Source of the DNA: J054 sp965221985
Lineage (GTDB): Bacteria > Pseudomonadota > Gammaproteobacteria > Steroidobacterales > GCA-2729495
Direction of reading: 5' to 3'
Assembly: GCA_965221985.1 (NCBI GenBank)
Contig: OZ244928.1
Location: forward strand, 2,232,001-2,296,000
DNA: 64,000 nt
Positions 9,369 through 17,833 of the stretch are shown here, in pieces (position 1 is the stretch's first letter; each line of letters starts with the position of its first letter). Both the position numbers and the translations under genes were made by a program. The notes beneath the pieces were generated by a model. That model was not told the origin of the DNA. It did not search any database and worked only from the letters and a program-made list of their open reading frames with translations.

Positions 9369-9404
9369 TCCGCGCCGGGGGGTTTGATTCAGCACCGCTT
9401 CGCG

Positions 9405-11960
9405 ATGAACAGAATCTACGGCGCTTTTGTTGTTCTGAGTACGCTGGGCAGCGCTGCAGTGACACACCCGGTATCGGCCCAAACTACCCCCGGCTCCACG
9501 CCGGCCATTGAACAGATCACGGTGACGGCGCGCAAGACGGAAGAGAATCTGCAAGACGTGCCCATCTCGGTTGCCGTGTTCACCGACGAGCAGATGCGAG
9601 ATCTGGGTATTCGTAACAACTACGACGTGGCCGCTTACACGGCCAATTTCAACACGGTGCAACGCATAGGACGGGCTGGCGATCGGCCCGTTGTGCGCGG
9701 CATGTCGAATCCGCCGGACCCAAATCAAAGTGAGCCCAATGCGTCGTATTTTATCGACGGTGTGTTCGTGTCCAGCAGTATTGCCACGGCCACCACTTTC
9801 GCCATGGAGCGGGTGGAAGTATTACGCGGGCCGCAGTCTGCACAATTCGGGCGGGCAACTTTCTCTGGTGCGATTAACTATGTAACGCGTCGGCCCACTG
9901 ATGAATTTCAAGGGGATCTGAGCCTGCGTTATGGCTCCAGCGAGGAGCGACAGTTGGGTGGTTGGCTTAGTGGACCTATATTTACAGACCGATTGTTGTT
10001 TTTGTTGGCAGCAAGCTATGACGAATATGGAGGCCAGTGGAATAACAATCTGCGGCAAAGCTCCGCATTCGTTAATGGCGGCTTTTTAAACCAAATTTTC
10101 GGTGATCAGAACAGTGAAGGTGACACCTCGGTTCTCGGCGCGGAGAAGACCACGGATGTCTTGGCTAAGCTAACGTGGCTGCCCACCGAATCCACAGAAA
10201 TTGACTTCAAGTACGCCTACACCGAGGGAGATGATTCCCTTTACCCAAACAACGTGCTCCCCAACGATACGTCAGATTTTGCTAACTTGAATTGTTTTAA
10301 ACCTGTCGACCCGACACAGCCCTGGTATGCCACTTCGCGTGGTGAATTCTGCGGTGAGTTTGTCGACAATGGCACCGAGAATCGCAAGAATTTGCCCGAC
10401 TTGCGTAACGGCATCACGGCAAACTCTCCCATTGGCAGCATTCCCGATACGAAGCGTCGCGCGGTGCCGGCCGAACCCGGATTGAGGCGCGAAACACACC
10501 GGGTGATGGGTGAGCTAAAACAGGATTTTGGTGGTTTTACGGCGTCGTTGCGCGCTGCTTACAGCGAAGATGACTTCGACAACGTGATCGATCTTGATTT
10601 GCAAGAGGTGCGGGCAATTTGGGGTTTGTTCGCGACACAAATTGTTGACGGAATTAAGGACTACGAGCTGGAGTTCACGATTGCATTGCCGGTCGATGGA
10701 TGGCTGCGAGGCAAGTTGGGTGCCTATTACTACGACCGAGAAGAAACTCGTATTGAAAGGAGTTTCACCGGCCCGGCGCCCGTGTTTGGTGTGGAGCCGG
10801 GTGCGGGCTTTGGCGACCCGCGGCGCGTCACCATTGAAAATTTATCGGTGTTCGGTTCCTTAGGAGTCGATATTTCCCCGCGGTGGTCCGTAGATTTAGA
10901 GGGGCGTTTTTCGCGCGACGATAAACGCATTGTTAGTGGGCAGCGCGCCATCGTTGATAACGCCAGCCAGCCCGTCAGTGCCGCGCTGGACTTTGATAAT
11001 TTCACGCCGCGTATCACGCTGAATTACCAGCCCCGAGATGATCTGTTGTTCTACGGTTTGGTGGCGAAGGGCAACAAGCCCGGTGGGTTCAACAAGGATC
11101 TATTCCGCTCCGACATACCTGCCGAGTACACGCAATTTCAAACCAACTGCCAACCTGGCGACTTATTAAGCGTTCCCAATATTCCACCTGTGGTTTGCAA
11201 TCAAGAACAAAAGGATGACCTCACTGTAAAGGAAGAGGAGCAGTGGACCTACGAGCTGGGCATTAAGTCGAGCTGGTTCCAACGTGCCTTAACGGTTAAC
11301 CTGTCCGCGTTCTATATCGACTGGGATAACCAGTCCTTGACAGAACTTGCCGACACGCCGAATTCCTCGGGAAGCGTTATCGGCCTACAGGTATTGCGTA
11401 ACGCTGGTAAGTCTGAAGTGTTGGGTCTGGAGCTCGAGTCGCGTTGGCTGGCGAATGACAAATTCGCGCTGTTCCTGAACTATGGTCTCGCTGACGGGGA
11501 GTTTGTTAAAGGCTCTTTGCCCAATTTTGCTGCAACTACCGGTACTGACGGCAATATTGCTGGGCACCAGATTCCCGATACGCCCAAGCACTCATTGGTG
11601 ACGGGTTTTGCAGCCCATACCCCCGTTTTTTCGCGTGTCGACGCTGTCTTGCGCGCCGATTTTCGCTACGAGTCGAAACGCTATAACAACGCATCGAATC
11701 TGAACTGGGTTGATGAACGCACTATCGTCAATTTGCGCGCAGGGTTGCAGTCAGATCGATGGGCCCTCACCGCTTATGTGCGGAATCTCTTGAACGACGA
11801 TACGCCAATCGCTGCATTTGCCTTTAATAATTACGCGATCAATCCCATTACTACTACGGCCCAGGCGCAGAATAATGGTGCCTACCCGCGGCTGTATTCC
11901 ATTATTCCCCAGCGCCAACGAGACTATGGAGTGGAGTTTACCTACCGATTTGGTCGCTAA
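9405..11960 (+). CDS. TonB-dependent outer-membrane receptor
   Basis: About 851 residues from the ATG at 9405. A TTG at 9384 would add 7 residues, and neither start has a strong ribosome-binding site. After a signal peptide ending PVSAQ comes a TonB-box-like ITVTARK, then the plug (NLQDVPISVAVFTDEQMRDL, PVVRGM, ERVEVLRGPQSAQFGR, GAINYVTRRP). The rest is a beta-barrel with a typical last strand, YGVEFTYRFGR. Such receptors import scarce ligands across the outer membrane using TonB energy. No Fur-box-like palindrome was seen upstream, and the neighbours (SnoaL-like pair, Tat-exported SDR and UbiD) argue for an organic substrate rather than a siderophore. That is inference. Confidence 0.93.
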   Translation: MNRIYGAFVVLSTLGSAAVTHPVSAQTTPGSTPAIEQITVTARKTEENLQDVPISVAVFTDEQMRDLGIRNNYDVAAYTANFNTVQRIGRAGDRPVVRGMSNPPDPNQSEPNASYFIDGVFVSSSIATATTFAMERVEVLRGPQSAQFGRATFSGAINYVTRRPTDEFQGDLSLRYGSSEERQLGGWLSGPIFTDRLLFLLAASYDEYGGQWNNNLRQSSAFVNGGFLNQIFGDQNSEGDTSVLGAEKTTDVLAKLTWLPTESTEIDFKYAYTEGDDSLYPNNVLPNDTSDFANLNCFKPVDPTQPWYATSRGEFCGEFVDNGTENRKNLPDLRNGITANSPIGSIPDTKRRAVPAEPGLRRETHRVMGELKQDFGGFTASLRAAYSEDDFDNVIDLDLQEVRAIWGLFATQIVDGIKDYELEFTIALPVDGWLRGKLGAYYYDREETRIERSFTGPAPVFGVEPGAGFGDPRRVTIENLSVFGSLGVDISPRWSVDLEGRFSRDDKRIVSGQRAIVDNASQPVSAALDFDNFTPRITLNYQPRDDLLFYGLVAKGNKPGGFNKDLFRSDIPAEYTQFQTNCQPGDLLSVPNIPPVVCNQEQKDDLTVKEEEQWTYELGIKSSWFQRALTVNLSAFYIDWDNQSLTELADTPNSSGSVIGLQVLRNAGKSEVLGLELESRWLANDKFALFLNYGLADGEFVKGSLPNFAATTGTDGNIAGHQIPDTPKHSLVTGFAAHTPVFSRVDAVLRADFRYESKRYNNASNLNWVDERTIVNLRAGLQSDRWALTAYVRNLLNDDTPIAAFAFNNYAINPITTTAQAQNNGAYPRLYSIIPQRQRDYGVEFTYRFGR

Positions 11961-12151
11961 TCGGTTACTGGGGGCTTAACTAACCGTCATTTTTCCATCT
12001 GTGGGCGGGATAGTGATGGCGGGTGTTAAATTTGGAAGGACTAATCGGACATTCAAGCTTGCACCCGAATTTCTACGCGTTACCCGGTAACAATGAATGT
12101 CCTCATAGTTCTCGTCGCCGTGCAGCTATTCGCGGCTGGTGGAGGTCGACG

Positions 12152-12727
12152 CTAGTTCATAACCTCTTCGACGACACCCTGTTCGTCGAAAATCACGATG
12201 AACCGGTTAAAACGATTGGCCCAGTAGGTCCAGCGATCGCTTTCCAGTGATGGCGTGACATGCTCGGGCGGATAACCGATGGCGAGTACGACTGCATCGC
12301 GGCTCATACCAGGATTGACGACGCCGCGGCGCACAGCCTTCTTTTCATCGTCTGTCAGATTCGCTGTCAATGCTTCCGCGTCGCAACTGGTGCCAAACCA
12401 CTTCAGCAGGTGTACGTTCAGCGGGTCAGGCGTGTGTTTCATGTACAAGTACTGGTACTCGCGTCCCGAATCGGCGAGTTGGAGTATTACTTTTTTCTTG
12501 GAGCCCTTGATGAATTTGACCTCAGTGCAAAAGGGAATCAATCCGGGTTGCTGATAATTGATCGAATACATGCGGGCACGTTCTTCGTCCGGATGCAAAT
12601 TTACCAGCGTATAGACTTTTTCCGCTTTCATCAGGTCGGTACCGTTCTCGTCTATGACTTTATAAGCGGCGAATGCCGAGTGAGACGTCAGCGCGCACAG
12701 ACACAGCGCGATAATTTGCAATTTCAT
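12152..12727 (-). CDS. Exported protein with BamE/SmpA-like C-terminal domain
   Basis: 191 residues from the ATG at 12727, which has AGGGG before it and is followed by a signal peptide (MKLQIIALCLCALTSHSAFA). An open frame extends back to 12850 but without a start signal. The last 65 residues resemble the SmpA/OmlA fold: VNPGMSRDAVVLAIGYPP, then DRWTYW and FIVIFDEQGVVEEV, as in BamE, where GMT..QV..LLG.P is followed by a tryptophan strand. The real bamE is at 23693-24034, so this is a divergent relative or another user of the fold. It lies downstream of the UbiD and SDR genes on the same strand, with a gap of 153 bases. Confidence 0.7.
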   Translation of the reverse strand: MKLQIIALCLCALTSHSAFAAYKVIDENGTDLMKAEKVYTLVNLHPDEERARMYSINYQQPGLIPFCTEVKFIKGSKKKVILQLADSGREYQYLYMKHTPDPLNVHLLKWFGTSCDAEALTANLTDDEKKAVRRGVVNPGMSRDAVVLAIGYPPEHVTPSLESDRWTYWANRFNRFIVIFDEQGVVEEVMN

Positions 12728-12880
12728 GGAATATCCCCTGTTAAGCTTGTTATCGTCTATCAACGGGTACGGTTGACTATGTAGACACCTATTATAGGCT
12801 TGTTTCTTGTCGATTTTGTTGTTGGCGGTAACTTTGGCCGGGCACCGCACCGCCAGTCAGTTGGAGAGTTACTGCCGGCA

Positions 12881-13771
12881 CTACCAGGGCACGACAGTGC
12901 CATCGTAGTCAAAGAAGCTGCCGCTATTCGCGACGGTAAAGCGGTCGATGTTTCGGATCATATCGGTCGCAGCCACCGGTGGCTGCTGGATATTCGCAAT
13001 GGCCTTGCGAAACTGTTCCGGAATGAAGTCCGTGGCAGTCGCGCCGGGCGTTACCAGGCCGATTATGACCTTCCGCCGCTGCAGCTGGGCCGCCAGATTG
13101 ACCATACACATGTTTAAGGCGGCCTTACTGGCACGATACCAATACAGCATGGGCGAACCCACGCTGGCGATGGAGCCCTGACTGCTCGACACCGCCACCA
13201 TCTTCTTGTGATCGCTCGCCCGGACATTCTTCCTGAAAGCCTCACACATCTTCATCGGGCCTTGCACATTCACGTCCATCACCTGTTCGAAGGTCTCGAA
13301 ATTCAAGCGCCCGAAAATTTGGTTCGACGAGTTGCCGCCTATACCGGCATTGTTAAGCAGCAGGTCAATGGGCTGATCCACATAGCGCGCAGCCAGGGCA
13401 TCGATCATGTCGTGATCCGTGACATCTAGCTGTTCCACGGTAATGTGCTTGTTGTCCGCCGCTAGCGCATTCAAGGCCTCAGCCTGCTCCGGCTTGCGTG
13501 CGGTCGCGATAATTCGCGCGCCGCGCTCACTATATTGGCGGGTGAATTCCAGTCCCAAGCCACGATTGGCGCCGGTGACTAAAATTACCGCCCCCTCACC
13601 GATGGGTTTCGCGGTCTTGTCTTCCTGCGTTAGCTTGATCGGTGCCCGCTGGTGGGCGCCAGCATCCGCCTGATCAGCCGCCAGCGCAGCTACCGCCACG
13701 GCGGCGGCGCCGGTAATAAAGTCGCGGCGATCAGCTGCGAATTCCTCATGCTTGTCTTTCGGATTTTTCAT
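12881..13771 (-). CDS. Tat-exported short-chain dehydrogenase/reductase
   Basis: 296 residues. The N-terminus carries a twin-arginine signal (DRRDFIT at 14-20, then an Ala-rich hydrophobic stretch), unusual for this normally cytoplasmic family. The classical SDR core follows: nucleotide-binding TGANRGLG (66-73), NNAG (140-143), the Ser of VSSSQGS near 196, and the catalytic pair Tyr212 and Lys216 in YRASK. TARKPEQ after strand 2 would suit NADP(H), but this is a weak guide. The gene sits 88 bases after the Tat-exported UbiD-like gene on the same strand, so they probably form one transcript. A periplasmic oxidoreductase acting on a substrate or product of the decarboxylase is the natural guess. 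Confidence 0.87.
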   Translation of the reverse strand: MKNPKDKHEEFAADRRDFITGAAAVAVAALAADQADAGAHQRAPIKLTQEDKTAKPIGEGAVILVTGANRGLGLEFTRQYSERGARIIATARKPEQAEALNALAADNKHITVEQLDVTDHDMIDALAARYVDQPIDLLLNNAGIGGNSSNQIFGRLNFETFEQVMDVNVQGPMKMCEAFRKNVRASDHKKMVAVSSSQGSIASVGSPMLYWYRASKAALNMCMVNLAAQLQRRKVIIGLVTPGATATDFIPEQFRKAIANIQQPPVAATDMIRNIDRFTVANSGSFFDYDGTVVPW

Positions 13772-13859
13772 GATCTCTCTCTAAAAATTAAAAGGGTCGA
13801 ACCGCAGTTTTGCTAGAACTTGTAACTAGTGGCACCCAGCGGGAATTTTTGGTGGAGTA

Positions 13860-15533
13860 CTAAACACGCTTCCAATTGCTCAGGGCTTTGCCAAACGCTT
13901 TATTAACTTTTTCAAAGGCATCCGGGGCGCCTTCCAGCAGCAGTTCGCGATTGGTCCTGGGGAATTCTTCTTTACCGCCTTCGCCGGGAAGTTGCCGGGT
14001 GGCATCGATGACGATCTTGCTGGTTCGGGCATACTTGACTTGGCTGGGATCAGTCATAAGCCCAAAAGCTTCTTCAATGATCTTGGAGGCTGGATGCGGC
14101 TGCCAACGTGATCCTACGGCGAACATCACGTGGCTGCGGTCGTAAATATTGATGTCTTTGTCTACGACAATTACGATTTTTGCAATGGGGTTGCGTTTGG
14201 CGATCGCTAGCCCGCCCTTGAGGCCCTGACCGGGTCCGGTTTTGTCTATGCTCATAACCACAATCCCCATGGTGTCTTGAGGATTCGTATATTCGACAAA
14301 TTCCGGCACGATTTTCTTCAAAATTACGCTATAGGATGCGTCGATGGGTGCGGTCACATACCCGCGTTGCATGCCCGTTAATGCATTCAGAATCCATGGG
14401 TTCTTGCGATGGGTGATGGTGTCGATGGTCATCACGAAATTCTTTTCTTTCAACGGGCCTAAGTAGCCGAACATTTCTCCGAACGGGCCTTCCGGCTCCA
14501 TGGAATCTTCGCGCAAGTCCACGGTGCCTTCGATCACCATTTCTGCATGAGCCGGCACCAAAATATCGGTATTCTCAGATTTCACGACATCGACCGGTTT
14601 ACCGCGCAATCCGCCTGCCATGGCCAGCTCATCGGCGGGTTTAGGTTTGGGGCCAAAACCGCGAGGGGCTAAGCGCGTGCCGCTGAGCATCCAAACCACG
14701 GGGTCCTGCCCTAAGACGATGGAATACTTCATGGATGTTTCGCCGCGTTCTCGAGCGGCCATCAACATTTTGTATCCGGTTTGATTGGGCTCAGGGTTAA
14801 TTCCCAATTTGCGTGGCCCCTTAATTTGGCAACGATATGTCCCAAAGTTGGCGCCCAATTCTGGGTCAACCATAAAGTGCGAACCGGTATTCACATATCG
14901 ACCACTATCAGCAGGATTCGTCTTAACAAACGCATACTTTGTGATATCGACATCATCGCCTGAAAGAATTATTTCTTTCACCGGCGCACTTTTTTTGTCG
15001 ATCTCGCGCGGGGCGATTTCAGGAACCTTGCCGTCGTTTTGACCTAGCACTTCCTGCATGTACTTAATGGCGCTACGATAAGTGGCATAGTGGTCACCGG
15101 CCACGATGGGTAAATTCCAAATAATGGCGTCGGTATTCCAGTGCCCTTGACTGTTGACGATAACAGGCCCTTTGACCCACTTACCATCAATCTTTACTTC
15201 GTCAAACATCATGCATGGGGTTGCGTACATGCTGTACATATCGGTTGCCTTAAAGAACAAGGCAGGAATTTCGTATTCATCCTGATTGATACGGTCAAAT
15301 CGCATGAGTAATCCATGGACATCCATGGCCGCAACCCAATCTCGTAATGAGTCGAAGGGCGCTTGGGGGGAATCCCCTGGCTTTGGTGTATTTGCCTCCA
15401 GGGGCTTCGCATCAGATCCTTGAGTGTATCCGGCCGCCGCCAATGCACTCAAAACCGAAGCTGATGTGGTGGCGCCGAGAAAGTCGCGCCTAGAGCTTGA
15501 GCTGGGTTGTTTTCGATGTGCTGGTTTAGGCAT
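13860..15533 (-). CDS. Tat-exported UbiD family decarboxylase
   Basis: 557 residues. A strong twin-arginine signal (SRRDFLG at 14-20, then TSASVLSALAAAG) precedes a full UbiD domain. UbiD enzymes use prenylated FMN to add or remove carboxyl groups on unsaturated or aromatic acids. Key residues are visible: the Arg of GTYRCQIKG (Arg234) and the paired acids of EPEGPFGE (Glu348 and Glu353), matching the Glu-Arg-Glu triad of Fdc/UbiD. The housekeeping UbiD is cytoplasmic and lacks a signal, so this is probably a catabolic or biosynthetic relative carried folded, with cofactor, into the periplasm. No ubiX-like flavin prenyltransferase is in the window. The ribosome-binding site is weak. Confidence 0.88.
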   Translation of the reverse strand: MPKPAHRKQPSSSSRRDFLGATTSASVLSALAAAGYTQGSDAKPLEANTPKPGDSPQAPFDSLRDWVAAMDVHGLLMRFDRINQDEYEIPALFFKATDMYSMYATPCMMFDEVKIDGKWVKGPVIVNSQGHWNTDAIIWNLPIVAGDHYATYRSAIKYMQEVLGQNDGKVPEIAPREIDKKSAPVKEIILSGDDVDITKYAFVKTNPADSGRYVNTGSHFMVDPELGANFGTYRCQIKGPRKLGINPEPNQTGYKMLMAARERGETSMKYSIVLGQDPVVWMLSGTRLAPRGFGPKPKPADELAMAGGLRGKPVDVVKSENTDILVPAHAEMVIEGTVDLREDSMEPEGPFGEMFGYLGPLKEKNFVMTIDTITHRKNPWILNALTGMQRGYVTAPIDASYSVILKKIVPEFVEYTNPQDTMGIVVMSIDKTGPGQGLKGGLAIAKRNPIAKIVIVVDKDINIYDRSHVMFAVGSRWQPHPASKIIEEAFGLMTDPSQVKYARTSKIVIDATRQLPGEGGKEEFPRTNRELLLEGAPDAFEKVNKAFGKALSNWKRV

Positions 15534-15625
15534 GAGTTGATTCCAATTACGAAATTTCGGAGATAGACGAGATTTTACCCCGTACTAAAATTATCGGCAG
15601 TAATTCGCTCCCTTGTGCCCAATAT

Positions 15626-15940
15626 CGTGTCCTTGACCGTGTTGCGAGACTCGTCGACTCGTGGAAGGCCACTTATACTGACTATCCGCGTAGAAAATCC
15701 TACGAATATGTCGAGGGAGCGCTCGGCAGCCCGCTGCTCGCAATTGTCTGCGGCAACCGTCGGTATGGCGAGGATCAGGTGTATTAGGTCGGGCTTCTCG
15801 ACGACAAGGTGGTTGGTTCGGTAAAGTTTCGGGAGAATTCTTTCCGGAGTGTGTTGGACTGGGATGGCGATGAGCTAGTCATTGTTCTGAGCCCGAGCGA
15901 AACTCTGGGCGGGAAGTTCATTTTGAGTTGGGTCTCATGA
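15626..15940 (+). pseudogene. Decayed short gene containing dispersed repeat copy B
   Basis: A frame that starts with repeat-like sequence (VARLVDSWKATYTDYPRR) continues as believable protein (SYEYVEGALGSPLLAIVCGN), meets TAG at 15785-15787, then runs on in the same frame (VGLLDDKVVGSVKFRENSF, DWDGDELVIVLSPSETLGG) to TGA at 15938. No start codon with a ribosome-binding site is seen. This is the longest copy of the dispersed element and suggests what the original gene encoded beyond the shared part. I do not recognise the protein. Confidence 0.45.
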
Positions 15941-15991
15941 TAAGGCTCGTCCCTGTGGCCGGGGAGGGCTGCCAGCCTGCCGGGTAAGCGG

Positions 15992-17500
15992 ATGTCGAAG
16001 AAGCCACAGGACGAAACGAGGCGGGGCAAACAGACGACGGTTGCAGATTCCGGTGTGGAAGACTTTGATGCGGCGGCTGCTTACAGGACGGCAACCCTCA
16101 TGCAGGAACGCGGAGATCACGCAGGCGCAAGCGTGCTGCTCCGGAAAGTGATTGGCGCGCAACCGCGGGATATCTGGCCGAGAACCGCACTGGCAGTTAG
16201 CTTCAAGGCTCTCCGGCGGCCGGAAGAGGCCATCGCCCAATACGAGGCCGTGACCGATATCGAGCCCTCGCATGCCGGCGTCTGGAACAATCTCGGCAAT
16301 CTTTATGTCGATTTAATGCGTCACGACGATGCGGAGCGGAGTTTTCTCCGCGCGATCGAATTGGCGCCCGACTTTGCGCTGGCGCACGCAAATCTCGGCG
16401 GTGTCTATACGGAACAGGGGCGGCAAGAGGATGCGATTACGGCCTTTCGCAAGGCGATCGAGATCGATCCACTCTACGTAAAGGCGCATTATCATCTGGC
16501 ATTCACGAAGCGTCATACGCAGATCGATGATGAGATTCGCGCGATGGAAGCGCTGTATTTGCATCCGGCGCTTGCGGATGAAGGTAGGAGCCGGATCGGT
16601 TTCGGTTTGGGGAAAGCTTACGAGGAACTCGGTCGCTATCCCGAGGCGTTCGCTTTTTTTACTGAAGCCAACCGCCTAAAACACACACTGGATGCGGTGC
16701 CACTGCAGTTGGCGCTTACGGAACTGGAGGCAATCCGCGATACTCGCCTGGATTACTTTGCGGTTGGTGATCACAGGGCCGGTGTCACACCGGTCTTTGT
16801 TGTGGGAATGCCGAGGTCCGGAACGAGCCTGACCGAGAGTATCCTGTCGAATCACTCACAGATCTTTGGTGCGGGAGAGCTCACGACAGTCCGGGACATC
16901 ACGGTTCGTGCGGTTCCGAATTTTCCGCGCGACCTGGAGAAGCTCGGCGAACACCAGTGGCGTGAGCTCGGAGATGCGTATATCGAATCGGTCGGCAGCT
17001 TATCGGGCGGTGCCGCCTATGTCGTGGATAAGATGCCGGCGAACTTTCTTCATATCGGCATCATTCGGAAAATGCTGCCCAACGCCAAGATCGTGCACTG
17101 CAGGCGAGATCCGATCGATACCTGCCTATCGTGTTTCAAGGCTTCGTTTCTGGATCCCAAGCTCGCATATACGGGCGATCTCGAAGAGGTTGGGACATAC
17201 TACCGTCAATATGCGCTCTTAATGGAGCAATGGAACCGGATTTTTCCCGGCTGGATTCATGCGACCGACTACGAATCTCTTGTCGGTGATCCCGCGGGTA
17301 CGGTCCGCGCGTTGCTCGACGCGATCGGTCTCGAATTCGAGGAGAGTTGCCTGGCGTTTCACGAGTCGAACCATGTGGTGGCGACCGCGAGCGCGATGCA
17401 GGTCCGGCAGCCGATTCATGGCAATTCCGTGCGCGCCTGGAAGCGCTATGAGAAAGAATTGCAGCCATTGATAAGCGCGATTGGCCAGGGATCTCGATAA
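15992..17500 (+). CDS. TPR-repeat sulfotransferase family protein
   Basis: 502 residues. Residues about 25-235 hold tetratricopeptide repeats (for example AGVWNNLGNLYVDLMRHDDA and ALAHANLGGVYTEQGRQEDA). The second half is a sulfotransferase domain: the PAPS 5'-phosphosulfate loop FVVGMPRSGTSLTE (Pro274 to Ser279) and a 3'-phosphate motif KIVHCRRDPIDTCLSCF. Such fusions transfer sulfate from PAPS to protein, sugar or small-molecule acceptors; the acceptor here is unknown. No signal peptide is present, so it should be cytoplasmic. The gene stands alone between two copies of the decayed repeat, and its codon choice (many GCG, GAT CGC, CGG) looks more GC-rich than the secreted-protein genes nearby, which hints at transfer. 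Confidence 0.88.
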   Translation: MSKKPQDETRRGKQTTVADSGVEDFDAAAAYRTATLMQERGDHAGASVLLRKVIGAQPRDIWPRTALAVSFKALRRPEEAIAQYEAVTDIEPSHAGVWNNLGNLYVDLMRHDDAERSFLRAIELAPDFALAHANLGGVYTEQGRQEDAITAFRKAIEIDPLYVKAHYHLAFTKRHTQIDDEIRAMEALYLHPALADEGRSRIGFGLGKAYEELGRYPEAFAFFTEANRLKHTLDAVPLQLALTELEAIRDTRLDYFAVGDHRAGVTPVFVVGMPRSGTSLTESILSNHSQIFGAGELTTVRDITVRAVPNFPRDLEKLGEHQWRELGDAYIESVGSLSGGAAYVVDKMPANFLHIGIIRKMLPNAKIVHCRRDPIDTCLSCFKASFLDPKLAYTGDLEEVGTYYRQYALLMEQWNRIFPGWIHATDYESLVGDPAGTVRALLDAIGLEFEESCLAFHESNHVVATASAMQVRQPIHGNSVRAWKRYEKELQPLISAIGQGSR

Positions 17501-17548
17501 ACCGTCATGTAGGCGCCTAAAATTTAACTACGGGCATGGCTTGCCTTA

Positions 17549-17723
17549 AGTGCCGGACGCACCGTCGTTTCCAGACCGAATGCGAAGACTCACACACACA
17601 CGGCGATGACCTCGTGCGGGAAAGGGCGGGAACCAGCTGCTTTCACCCGATACGGCGTCGTTGCTCCGCGTTGCCGGGCTCACCGGCTTATGTAAGGCCG
17701 CTTATACTGACTATCTGCAGCGC
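17549..17723 (+). repeat. Dispersed coding-like repeat, copy C
   Basis: This copy aligns with copy A over both ends: SAGRTVVSRPNAK at the front and LLRVAGLTGLCKAAYTDY at the back, the middle having lost its frame. It lies about 110 bp before the second esterase gene. No start codon with a ribosome-binding site is associated. Confidence 0.55.
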
Positions 17724-17833
17724 GTATTATCATAATTTGGACAGCGAGGCGGAGTATGATCGCAGCGCTTGCAGAGAATTGGGGCTTCGTGTTCGGTACG
17801 CCTCGCACAAGAATAATGCGCTGGAGAAAAAAC

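Noticed and set aside
9300..9404. Fur box upstream of the TonB receptor
   Set aside because: No GATAATGATAATCATTATC-like palindrome; iron control is not supported.
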